Assembly (NCBI RefSeq): GCF_964340395.1
Contig: NC_135558.1
Span: 16,435,771-16,493,270, forward strand
Direction of reading: 5' to 3'
DNA: 57,500 nucleotides
Origin: Glandiceps talaboti
Lineage: Eukaryota > Hemichordata > Enteropneusta > Spengelidae
Below the pieces are notes generated by a model, which was not told the origin of the DNA, did no database searches, and saw only the letters and a list, made by a program, of their open reading frames with translations. Each line of letters starts with the position of its first letter. The stretch's first letter is position 1. Shown piece after piece: positions 1 to 17,206 of this stretch. Position numbers and translations under genes: made by a program.

Positions 1-53
1 AACACTTTTTTGTTTTTTTGTTTGTTTTAATTCTCGTATTAAAGTAACCCATG

Positions 54-328
54 AGGATTGGGTATTTATTACACTGTTATCATGGCGTCCTACTTGTAAA
101 ATCAGTGTGAAATAACATATACCAAGTCCTTGTTGTAACTCAATAAATTGCAAAAACAAATTGTAAAATGTTTGTTATTGTACGTACAATAATAAACCTT
201 TTTACTCAATTTTTTTAGCATTTTGCAATACATTGATTTACAAACACAGACTTAGTCAGTGTTGTTGTTTTACATTCATTTTTCAAGTAGGAAGCCATGA
301 TCAAATTGTTGTATAAATGCAAAATCCT
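54..328. mobile_element. Foldback (MITE-like) element, family 3
   Basis: The left end (about 54-105) reads on one strand much as the right end (about 275-328) does on the other. Both contain a form of ATCATGGCKTCCTACTTG followed by an A-rich stretch. The element would fold into a long hairpin and has no coding capacity. Related partial copies sit at 45355-45480 and 51575-51905, so this is a dispersed family. Its superfamily is unknown, because I cannot define a clean target-site duplication. Confidence 0.55.
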
Positions 329-1105
329 AAATAAATGTGTGTAAAATAATTCATAAAATGCGTCGATGATGAAAATGTACTCTGCCTTACCCTACTCTAT
401 GTATTGTCAGTTACTGAAAGTGCATGTTTTATGAGTATACATATTGTTTCCTATCCCCATGCTGTGTCCGAGGATTCTTCGTGCTTGCATCTTTATTATT
501 TGTAAATTCACTGAAACGAAAGAACCGGGGGTGGGGGTGGGGGTGGTAATAGCAAAGATATACATTGTATACATAATAATGTACCGCTGTTTTGACCCCT
601 TTTTTCGATGTAGACTTTTGATGTAGCGGTTTGAGGCATATATAACCTTTGACCCCATATTTTCACTGGCCAACGTAGTTTCCAAATATTTCAGAGATTT
701 TCACTTATATTTTCAGGTAGAATGTAGATATTCGCATCTCTAGTTTTTGAATCTACGTAGCGTTTGTGCTTCAATGGTAATTTCAATCCAACAGAGTACC
801 CTGAACCAATTACCCAGCCGAGTAACCCCCCTCCCCCCGGATTTTAGCGACGGCCAATAAAGGCACTATTTTATGTAGGTTAACGGGTGATCATTAAAAG
901 CTCTTCTGTCGAAATCCCACATTGCCGACCGACTTTCATGTAAACTGAAAATAGTACATCTAATATATTTCCCCACGTTTTTAAATAAAAGACATTGATA
1001 TACATCGAAAAAATGACCGTTTGAAGTTTTGTATTTGCACCATCATCACTTTTACAAAGTTGTTGAACGTACCAATAATATCACTTGTGTTATCGTTGTT
1101 GACAG
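329..1105. other. Non-coding stretch upstream of the DUF4347-like gene
   Basis: I see no recognisable gene or repeat family here, apart from a short G-rich run at 528-546 and a C-rich run at 827-838. The 5' exons or promoter of the gene that starts near 1.1 kb may lie here or left of the window. From 1021 the frame of exon 1 is open and hydrophobic, so a membrane-spanning or signal-like segment could be encoded just before the basic KKRRED motif. No in-frame ATG supports it. Confidence 0.3.
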
Positions 1106-6718
<5,613 letters not shown>

Positions 6719-7224
6719 GGACATTATACCAGATGGTCACACTCTTTACTGTAACAACTGTCGGTTACACAACGATGAAGCTTACACGTTAGAAACAAAT
6801 ACGAAATTCTCCAAGGACAAACTTCAAGCGCTCATATGTCGAAATTTGAAAATAAAAAGCAAATATTTGAGAATTCAGTAATCCGTTGCCAAATCCAAAT
6901 CCAAGTCTGACAGTAATGCGAAAATCTTTTTTTTTGTTAATGTCATATATTCAGACACTTTCAACGAAAAATCCGTGACCTCTGACCTGTATTTGTTTTC
7001 TTTCCTTCCATCAATAACACTTTACAGTCATATTTACAAACCTCAACATTACAATTTAATCTTCTAAACGAGACACAAAAACAAATACTTCAATATAAAG
7101 GAATAATGATGATCTTTGATCAGAGCATCATTAGGAAATATGTAGCAGAAATGTCTAAGTTCGCTCCAATTACAATTCAAATGTTTTGTGTGCAACTATT
7201 GTGTCCTTAATTAGCGAAGTACAA
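6719..7224. other. 3' flank of the DUF4347-like gene
   Basis: Contains the likely 3' UTR. An AATAAA at 6851-6856 is the nearest poly(A) hexamer; in unit 2 the same place reads AATCAAA. The rest is unique sequence that is well conserved in unit 2 (14208-14708). I see no gene in it. Confidence 0.5.
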
Positions 7225-7460
7225 CATACATACATACATACATACATACATACATACATACATACATACATACATACATTCATACATACACACACATACA
7301 TGCACACATACATACATGCATACATACATACATACATACATACGTACGTACGTACGTACATACATACGTACATACATACGTCCATACATACATACATACA
7401 TACATACATACATACATGTACATACATACATACATACATACATACATACATACATACATA
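7225..7460. repeat. (CATA)n microsatellite with CGTA block
   Basis: CATA units with scattered CACA, CATG and a CGTA block at about 7342-7380. It is matched at the same position in unit 2 by the CATA/CATG array at 14709-14960. The apparent MYVC/HTYI proteins in it are artefacts. Confidence 0.95.
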
Positions 7461-7927
7461 AAAACAAAGTGCACACGACAGATCTGGAGAAAGAAATGTA
7501 TAGTAGACAAAATTATCACGTGATGTAAATACATGTCCATAACAACGTCCACGTCGTCTGTTCATAGACAATTGTTTGATTTTGCAGTTTCAATTTGTCA
7601 ACAATATTTTATCCAAATTTTTAAAATAAAATTTCACTTTGAATGATTTCTTCAGTTGTCGTCTGTTACCTCACAGCAGACACTCCACTGATATGCAAAT
7701 GTTAGCTGATGACCACCACTGGTAAAAACTGTTTTCTATATTGATCTGCTTTGTTGAATGACTTTAAAAGGAAAAGTACTTCATACTTGGATTAGGACAT
7801 TGAGTTGAACTCTATATTTCAACGCAGCACAATTCATCAAAAGTGTACGTCACAAATATCAGCATACATTGACATTGACGGCATGGTCAGTCTTTGTATT
7901 TACTTTATTACCGTCCATAAATCATAT

Positions 7928-8020
7928 AGACTATAAGATACACTGTGTCACTCCGCCCTCACCGGCCTGAGGAAAGGGCTGTGTGAGGACGCCCCGTCAT
8001 GGCGTGCCCTACAGACTGTA
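7928..8020. mobile_element. Palindromic MITE-like element, family 1, copy b
   Basis: Left end AGACTATAAGATACACTGTG, right end GTCATGGCGTGCCCTACAGACT, with mirrored CCGCCCTCAC / GTGAGGACGCCCC inside. It is the same element at the same place in unit 2 (15428-15520) and, diverged, in unit 3 (33221-33322). Confidence 0.6.
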
Positions 8021-8731
8021 AATCATTATACTAAGATAAACAAACTGCATAGCACATTGACTGCAGAAAGATCATCAGGTGGTCAATGTTCGAGAACTTG
8101 TCACGTGACTTACAAGACGTATTCTCAGGCAGGCATAACTGGGTATGATGGAAATATTGTAGAATGTTTGTATGGGAGATACTTGACGGACGAATAATGT
8201 GGGCTGTCGGAAGATAAACAAATCTGAGATAGAATAACTTATACATAGAAAACCGTGATTATCTGGGTTTTAATAAAAATGGAGTACTTGGTTAATAACA
8301 ATCACACGTGTATACACTTATATTGATGTAATCATGAATTAATTCAACACTGGAGAATTATAATTAATCACAGGTGTCAAAATTTACTTGCTTATTAAAA
8401 GTTCTTAGTATTTTTAAGTGTATACGGACACTTTATACACGAATAAATCTAAAGCACGTGAAATCATTGTTTACCTCTTCTGTGATGTATACGTCATAGA
8501 AGTAAATACTACTATTAAAGAATAAATGCAAACTACCAACAATTGTATTTCCTACTTTTATATTTCTATACTGTAACACATGAATAAGATATACGTGTCA
8601 AAAAAGCCCATTCTATAGTATCATCTCTAAACAGTGGGTATGATTTAGTTATGACTACTTCTTTGCTGGATTTTTGTTTATAGATCTTCAACAACATACC
8701 AACAAATAACTAGGCTAAATATTTTTGTGTG

Positions 8732-9019
8732 TTTCCGATAACTGGGCCTCATGAAAATAGTGTAGGTAGGTCGGGATTTTATCATATTTTGTTTTTCATT
8801 GCTTTCATTTTTGAAATGTTTTACTTTTAACCGAAAAACAAACAAACTGTCGGTCACAATTCCCTTTCTGTTGTACTTTGATGAAATATGTACCTATATC
8901 GCCATGGAATGAAAACAGACTTGCATGAAGGTCAAGAAGTCAAAGATTTCTTGTTTCATGGGTTTAGAAAAATATCTAGGGTCGGTGGCATAAATTAGGA
9001 TCGGTCAGGTTATCGGAAA
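8732..9019. mobile_element. MITE-like element, family 2, copy a
   Basis: The terminal inverted repeats are TTTCCGATAAC (8732-8742) and its complement GTTATCGGAAA (9009-9019). Subterminal GTAGGTAGGTCGGG on the left mirrors the AGGGTCGGTGGC-type motifs on the right. It is about 290 bp and non-coding. Relatives are at 16429, 25348, 28020 (left end only) and 41033. Confidence 0.65.
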
Positions 9020-9507
9020 TACACATTTTTTATTTAGCATTAATTATCAGAGTCTACCACGAAAAGAATATCAAACTATTATGTTCGGTATCACAATGTC
9101 GTATATCTATCAAATCAACGTTTATTTAATCATGGTAACTGACTAAAAATATTCTTCCGCAGAAGGGGTTTATCTGGTAGCTCTCTTCTAGGGCAACAAA
9201 TGTGGTAGAAGAACTTTCATTAATATTGTAATTTTCGTGATTGTAAATTTTGCAATGTGAAGAGCCTCTGAATAATTGCTTTAATTTTTGTATTTTTGGT
9301 GCTATACAAGGTCTCACTTTATTACTATGATGAAAATACTTTATTAGAGAAAATATATTCAATGTTTTAATCAAGATGTACGTTTAGGCATGGAATATAT
9401 TAGCCTTACCCCTGTCAGACAATGCTGACTTAATGATGTAACTAATGTATGGTGACTACTTTTACATGACCTAAAGTCATCTGCTTTGTTGTTCTTATAG
9501 TACATCA

Positions 9508-9513
9508 TTTATT
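9508..9513 (-). terminator. AATAAA overlapping the TRIM-A stop codon
   Basis: On the - strand the last codons read GCA CAA TAA ATG, so the hexamer AATAAA spans the termination codon. TRIM-B and TRIM-C have the same arrangement. If used, cleavage would leave a 3' UTR of only about 10-30 nt. Confidence 0.4.
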
Positions 9514-11722
9514 GTGCAAAGACTTTGACACAATCGTTACCATAGTAGGTTACGATAACGTCACCAAATGGTTCGTCATCTGAGACATACACACAATACG
9601 GACTCATTTGGCCATCTTCATCACTATCAACACGACCAATAAATTTCCCATTTGATTCAAATTTCACTACTCTGTTATTATTAGTATCTGCAACATACAC
9701 GTAGCCGTGTTTGTCCAGACACAACCCATATGGGTATTTCAGCTGACCATCACCACTTCCCTTATTACCAAATGAATACAGGAAGTGACCGTCAGCATCA
9801 AACACTTGCACTCAGTGATTCCCATATTCTGATACATATATATTACCTGTATCATCTATACAGGCAGAACTGGGACTGGAGAATTGACCATCCCTGTTGC
9901 CCTTACTACCGAATGATTTGATACATTCCCCATCGTGGTTGTAAACGTGAATACAATTTGCACTGTGATCAACGACATAAACCCTCCCATTGCTAGGACT
10001 TATTGTAATACCTATGGGATATTTCAAATTTCCTTTCCCAAAGCATCTGATTAATTTGCCATTTTTATCACAGACAAGAATCTGCTTATTTGCATAATCT
10101 GTGATGAATATATTACCATCTACTGAAACAGCTGCATCGTATGGATTAATTGGATTTCCAACATTTTGAAACTGAAAGAAACTCTTATGCTCTCCTTCCC
10201 TACTGAATGATTGTAATCTATTATTACTATATTCACAAACTAACAAATTGCCATTTTTAGTCTTCGTTACACCCCATGGACAACTCAGTTGCCCGACCCC
10301 TGACCCTGGCTCCCCAAAGCTAGACACCAACCCTTTCTTAGGAATAACTTTAACTCTAACTGGTGATCCTTGTACTGGTTTCTTATCTACATTTACTGAC
10401 AGTTCATGTTCTCCTTTCATCTTTCCAAGAGTTGTTAAAGTCATTGTTCCATCTTTGTTATCACGGACACTCACTTCTTCCTTGCTGTTATCTGGCCTCT
10501 TTACTACCGCATCAACTCCATCATGTGTAACCCGTTGGGGTTTTGCATCTGTTGTCAAGGTTACCGTAATGTCCTCATCAACTCTAACGAACTGTGGTAT
10601 GTCAGTTATCTTGTACATCTTAGCGTTACCACCAACCACGACTCCTAAACTCTTCTCGGTACAGAAGTCATCACATGGTCTGAACTCCATGCAGTCGTGT
10701 TCTGCTGGGTCAGTTTTGGTCTCGACTTTCAGGATTTCTGCCATTTGAGTTGATATACCTTTCTTTGCAGACATCAACTGTGTCGCATTCCCGTATTGAA
10801 CAAGTTTCTCAGTGTACTCTCGAGCATTAGTTAGGTCACTCTCGGCAATGTCCAGTCCTTTCAGTTGTGCGTTTAAGTTCACTTTCCTTTCATCGTATTC
10901 ACCTTTCATCTCTTTCAAAAGTTTATCGCCATTTTCGTGTATTAGTCGAGTGACGTCATCAACCGTCTTGGTGATGTGTGTTTTCAGTTTCTTTTCCTCT
11001 GCCGTAAAACAATTATCGAGTGAATGCGATACGTCTTCGACGGCAACTTTGCTGTCTTTTGCTTCGGTTTCTTTCACTTTCACTTTGTCTATCATGTCGG
11101 CCAATTCTTTGCGATAATCACTGGCTGTTTCATTCACACACCTGTATTTGTGTGTGGTCAAAGGATGATCTATTGCCGTACATTTTAGACAGATTGTCCC
11201 GTCACACGTATCACAGTAGAATTCCAGTTCGTAGTTCTGGTGTCTAGGGCAGTACATCGGAGGTTGTACCGAGACTGGGTCATCGCACTTTGCAGTATTG
11301 TATTCATCGAGGGCAACCAAGCGGTGAGATCGGGTCAGAGGTAAACGCTTATGTGTGCGTATACAATTATCACACAGAGAAATTGAACATTCAATGCACT
11401 GTGTCGTACTATTTCCATTCTCACATCCCATACACTTCATAGATTCTGAAGTAGTATCGTCTCGTTTGTTGAATGTTTCAACTAATTCATTGAGAAAGAA
11501 ATTGGTACCAATACCTTCAACACCGTCATCAGGAAGTTGGTGTGATCTTGTACAAACCGGACAGATTATAGCCCCTTCCTTCACCAGCCTGACGAGGCAA
11601 GGCTTACAGAAGTTGTGAAGACACGGTAGACATTTAGCGTCCTTGTATCGTTCAGTACAGATAGTACAGAGGAGAAAATTGCTGCCAATTTTGTCGAGAA
11701 ATTGCAGCTCCTTTGAAGCCAT
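9509..11722 (-). CDS. TRIM-A: RING/B-box/filamin/NHL protein with a premature stop
   Basis: Intronless gene of the TRIM2/TRIM3/TRIM71 type (E3 ubiquitin ligase family). RING: C19, C22, C34, H36, C39, C42, C54, C57 (C3HC4). Two B-boxes follow (first CMGC...C..C, second with PMYCPRH and HPLTTHKYRC), then a coiled coil with KVKVKETEAKDSK, a filamin-type Ig domain ending near residue 460, and six NHL repeats. The frame runs 636 codons to a TGA at 9812-9814 in NHL repeat 4, then stays open for 100 more codons to TAA at 9509. The total equals intact TRIM-B (737 residues). TRIM-B, C and D have CGA (Arg) at this place, so this is a single C-to-T change at a CpG. Truncation would leave RING, B-boxes, coiled coil and filamin but an incomplete beta-propeller. 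It could be a recent null, a polymorphism, readthrough or an assembly error. The start is at the conserved MASKELQF. Confidence 0.9.
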
Positions 11723-11790
11723 CGTGTATATACGTGTGTCCTTGTCTGACCTCTAGTTCCTGGTAGGTGATGAAAGGTCGTTGAATATTA

Positions 11791-11812
11791 ACCAATGTTT
11801 GTGTCACGTGAC
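11791..11812 (-). promoter_or_regulatory. CCAAT box and GTCACGTGAC E-box upstream of TRIM-A
   Basis: The palindrome GTCACGTGAC (11803-11812) begins 81 bases upstream of the start codon, next to CCAAT (11792-11796, + strand). The same pair at the same spacing precedes TRIM-B and TRIM-C. GTCACGTGAC matches the bHLH-zip (USF/TFEB-type) site consensus. Use as a promoter element is inferred from conservation. Confidence 0.5.
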
Positions 11813-12070
11813 TCCTTACATAGCAAATCATGTATTAGGTCAAAGCCGAGTAGTAAAATGGGAAGAAATATATTTAAATAGTCATTAATATTAATTAAAA
11901 TCCTACAATATAAAAAAGTGACAACTGACATATAAAATGGAATCGTATAACTAACAAAAAAATTTGGAAATGAAATTCCAATTCAAAATGGTCTTTATTG
12001 GCCTACTCATGACCTCCAGTGAGAGAGCAGAGTACCACGTGCATAATCGCCGTAAACAGACTAGTCTGGG

Positions 12071-12312
12071 ATAATAATAATAATGTTGGGTTCTTATATA
12101 GCGCTTTCCCACACCGTGCTCAAAGCGCAGAGCGGCGCAACGGCCCTTTAGTCTTCCTCAACTCCCCGGGGAGCATACAATCCATTGCAGCCATTTAAGC
12201 GCATAGGATTAAAGCCTACACAATGCACCCTACATCCTACCAGGTCCCCACTTATACAGCTGGGTTGACTGAGGCACAGTCGTGGTTCAAATCTTGCCCA
12301 AGGACTTTAGCC
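12071..12312 (-). mobile_element. SINE insertion in unit 2
   Basis: Absent from the matching place in unit 1 (near 4715), where flanking sequence runs on unbroken. On the - strand it reads TCAGTCAACCCAGCTGTATAA, then GACCTGGTAGGATG, then the GAGCACGGTGTGGGAAAGCGC and TATATAAGAACCC motifs, and ends in an (ATT)n tail. This arrangement (a CCAGCTGTATAAGTGGG core, a hairpin AGCGC..GCGCT tail and an ATT-rich 3' end) is the common SINE type of marine invertebrates. The assignment is from memory of that pattern. Confidence 0.7.
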
Positions 12313-12748
12313 GGATGTTGTGGGACTTACGCAAACTGGTTTCAAACACGTGGTATATAGGGTATGAAATTATCAACAGTTTAAGTCTCTATAACTGTAA
12401 CAAAAATAGACTTGTGTAATTTATCATTTACATATTTTTATGTATTATTGACGTTGAATAAAATATTTTGTTATACAGTTTATGTAAAATTCATAAGAAT
12501 GGGCAGAGAGGTAATTGAGAAATTATATCGAAGAAAACTAAACTTAAAGTTTCTAAAAGTACTTTCGATTCAGCTGAGGGGGTAAAAAGCCGGGGAGCAA
12601 AATGAACAGGGGGCTAACTGCCCGGGGCAACAGGCCAGGGCAAAATATCGGGGGCAAAGGGCTGTGGACAAAAGGACGGGGGGGGGGGGGGGGCAACGTG
12701 CCTGCTTCCGGGTCAAATATATTGATTTCCTTTTCTTGTTACTTGTAG

Positions 12749-14207
<1,459 letters not shown>

Positions 14208-14708
14208 GGACAATATACCAGACGGTCACACTATTTACTGGAACAATTGTTGGTTACGCAACGATGAAGCTTACACGTTAGAAACAAATACAAATGTCTC
14301 CTATGACAAATCTTCAAGGACTTATATGTCGAAATTTGAAAATCAAAGCAAATATTTGAGAATTCAGTAACCGTTGCCAAATCCAAATCTGACGGTGATG
14401 CGAGTATCTTTTATTATGTAAATGTCATTATATTTAGACACTTTCACTATAACAAATCGGTGACCTCTGACCTGTATTTGTATTCTTTCCTTCCATCAAT
14501 AACAGTTTACAGTCATATTTACAAACCTCAACATTACAATTTAATCTTCTAAACGAGACACAAAAACAAATACTTCAATATAAAGGAATAACCTCGAATA
14601 TGATCTTTGATGAGGGCATCATTAGGAAATATGTGGCAGAAATGTCTAAGTTCGTTCTAATTAAAATTCAAATGTTTTGTGTGTAACTATTGTGTCCTTA
14701 ATTAGCGA
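14208..14708. other. 3' flank of the duplicated DUF4347 exons
   Basis: Conserved counterpart of 6719-7224. The proximal poly(A) hexamer of unit 1 is changed to AATCAAA here. The next AATAAA is at 15126-15131. No gene seen. Confidence 0.45.
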
Positions 14709-14960
14709 AATACATACATACATACATACATACATACATACATACATACATACACACATACATGCATGCATGCATGCATGCATACATACATACATACATA
14801 CATACATACATACATGCATGCATGCATGCATGCATGCATGCATGCATGCATACATACATACATACATACATACATACATACATACATACATACACGCATA
14901 CATACATACATACATACATACATACATACATACATACATACATACATACATACATACATA
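14709..14960. repeat. (CATA)n / (CATG)n microsatellite
   Basis: Alternating blocks of CATA and CATG units with occasional CACA and CGCA. It is positionally equivalent to 7225-7460. Confidence 0.95.
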
Positions 14961-15427
14961 AAAACAAAGTACACACGACAGATCTGGAGAAAGAAATGTA
15001 TAGTAGACAAAATTTGTCACGTGATGTAAATACATGTCCATAACAACGTCCACGTCGTCTGTTCATAGACAATTGTTTGATTTTGCAGTTTCAATTTGTC
15101 AACAATATTTTATCCAAATTTTTAAAATAAAATTTCACTTTGAATGATTTCTTCAGTTACCGTCTGTAACCTCAAACCAAACACTCCACTGATATGCAAA
15201 TGTTAGCTGATGACCACCACTGGTAAAAACTGTTTTCTATATTGATCTGCTTTGTTGAATGACTTTAAAAGGAAAAGTACTCCATACTTGGATTAGGACA
15301 TTGAGTTGAACTCTATATTTCAACGCAACACAATTCATCAAAAGTCTACGTCACAGAATCAGCATATATTGACATTGACGGCATGGTCAGTCTTTGTATT
15401 TACTTTATTACCGTCCATAAATCATAT

Positions 15428-15520
15428 AGACTATAAGATACACTGTGTCACTCCGCCCTCACCGGCCTGTGGAAGGGGCTGTGTGAGGACGCCCCGTCAT
15501 GGCGTGCCCTACAGACTGTA
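15428..15520. mobile_element. Palindromic MITE-like element, family 1, copy c
   Basis: Almost the same sequence as copy b (7928-8020), inherited through the block duplication. Confidence 0.6.
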
Positions 15521-15781
15521 AATCATTATACTAAGATAAACAAACTGCATAGCACATTGACTGCAGAAAGATCATCAGGTGGTCAATGTTCGAGAACTTG
15601 TCACATGACTTACAAGACGTATTCTCAGGCAGGCATAACTGGGTATGATGGAAATATTGTCGAATGTTTGTATGGGAGATACTTGACGGACGAATAATGT
15701 GGGCTGTCGGAAGATAAACAAATCTGAAATAGAATAATTTATACATTGTATACATAGAAAACCGTGATTATCTGGGTTTTA

Positions 15782-15975
15782 ATAGTAAGTACTAAGTAAA
15801 GGTTGTTTATTATAGTGACATGTGATATACATTTTACAAATTGGCAATAACAATATCAGAAAGCAAACACATCACCCAGCCCATCGGGCTTATTAGTCAC
15901 TACAAAACTGAATTGCTCGTATAAAGCAAAGAGGACAGTCATAACAAGTAAAGAAAAGTAACATACTACATAAAC
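15782..15975 (-). mobile_element. Probable 3' end of a LINE
   Basis: This segment interrupts sequence that is continuous in unit 1 (near 8270). It sits directly before ATGGAGTACTTGG, the same place where unit 3 carries a reverse-transcriptase fragment (33540-34270). Both inserts share a terminal motif on the - strand, ATTGNCAATAAA-like with TGTAAAATGT / TGTACAAAATGT upstream. It is probably a heavily 5'-truncated copy of the same LINE. Confidence 0.45.
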
Positions 15976-16428
15976 ATGGAGTACTTGGTTAATAACAATC
16001 ACACGTGTATACTCATATATTGATGTAATCATGAATTATTTCAATACTGGAGAATTATTATTATTCACAGGTGTCAAAATTTATTTGCTTATTAAAAAGG
16101 TCTTAGTATTTTTAAAGTGTATACGAATACTTTATACAGGAATAAATCTAAAGCGTGTGAAATCATTGTTTACCTCTTCTGTGATGTATACGTCATAGAA
16201 GTAAATACTACTAGTAAAGAATAAATGCAAACTACCAAAAATTGTATTTCCTACTTTCATATTTCTATACACATGAATAATATATACTTGTCAAAAAAGC
16301 CCGTTCTATAGTATCATCTCTAAACAGTGAGTGGGAATGATTTAGTTATGACTACTTCTTTGCTGGATTTTTGTTAAAAGATCTTCAACAACATACCAAC
16401 AAATAAGTAGGCTAAATATTTTTGTGTG

Positions 16429-16712
16429 TTTCCGATAACTGGGCCTCAGAAAATAGTGTAGGTAGGTCGGGATTTTATTATATTTTGTTTTAATTGCTTT
16501 CATTTTTGAAAATATATGCTTCAACCGAAAAACAAACAAACTGTCGGTCACAATTCCCTTTCTGTGATAGTTTGATGGAATATGTACATATATCGCCATG
16601 GAATGAAAACAGACGTGCATAAAGGTCAAGAAGTCAAAGATTTCTTGTTTCATTTGTTTAGAAAAATGTTTAGGGTCGGTGGCATAACTAGGGTCGGTCA
16701 GGTTATCGGAAA
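16429..16712. mobile_element. MITE-like element, family 2, copy b
   Basis: Duplicate of the copy at 8732-9019, with intact TTTCCGATAAC / GTTATCGGAAA ends. Confidence 0.65.
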
Positions 16713-17206
16713 TACCCAATTTTTATTTAGCATTAATTATCAGAGTCTACCATGAAAAGAATAACAAGCTTTTATGTTCGGTATCACAATGTCGTGTGTC
16801 TATCTATCAAATCAACGTTTATTTGTCATGGTAACTGACTAAAACATTCTTACACAGAAGGGATTTATCTGATAGCTCTCTTCTAGTATATACAAATGTG
16901 GTAGAAGAACTTTCCTTAATATTGTACTTTTGGTGATTGTAAATTTAGCAATGTGAAGAGCCTCTGAAGAATTGCTTTAATTTTTGGATGTTTGGTGCTA
17001 TATAAGGTCTCACTTTATTACTATGATGAAAATACTTTATTAGAGAAAATATATTCAATGTTTTAATCAAGATGTATGTTTAGGCATGGAATATATTAGC
17101 CTTCCCTTGTCAGACAATGTTGACTTAATAATGTAACTAGTGTATGGTGACTACGTTTACATGACCTAATAAAGTCATCTGCTTTGTTGTTCTCATGGTA
17201 CATCAT

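Larger units (their letters stand above)
7461..9508. other. Spacer between the DUF4347-like gene and TRIM-A
   Basis: Non-coding. It holds one family-1 palindrome (7928-8020) and one family-2 element (8732-9019). An AATAAA at 7625-7630 could be a distal poly(A) site for the + strand gene. The spacer is conserved in unit 2 (14961-17206) and partly in unit 3 (33060-33500). I see no other gene. Confidence 0.5.
14961..17206. other. Spacer between duplicated exons and TRIM-B
   Basis: Non-coding counterpart of 7461-9508. It adds a roughly 190-bp insertion (15782-15975). No gene recognised. Confidence 0.5.

Noticed and set aside
10248-11618. Plus-strand frames antisense to the TRIM genes (also at 17350-19316, 36280-38170, 54243-56138)
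   Set aside because: Shadows of the conserved - strand coding sequence; they recur only because the TRIM genes are paralogues.
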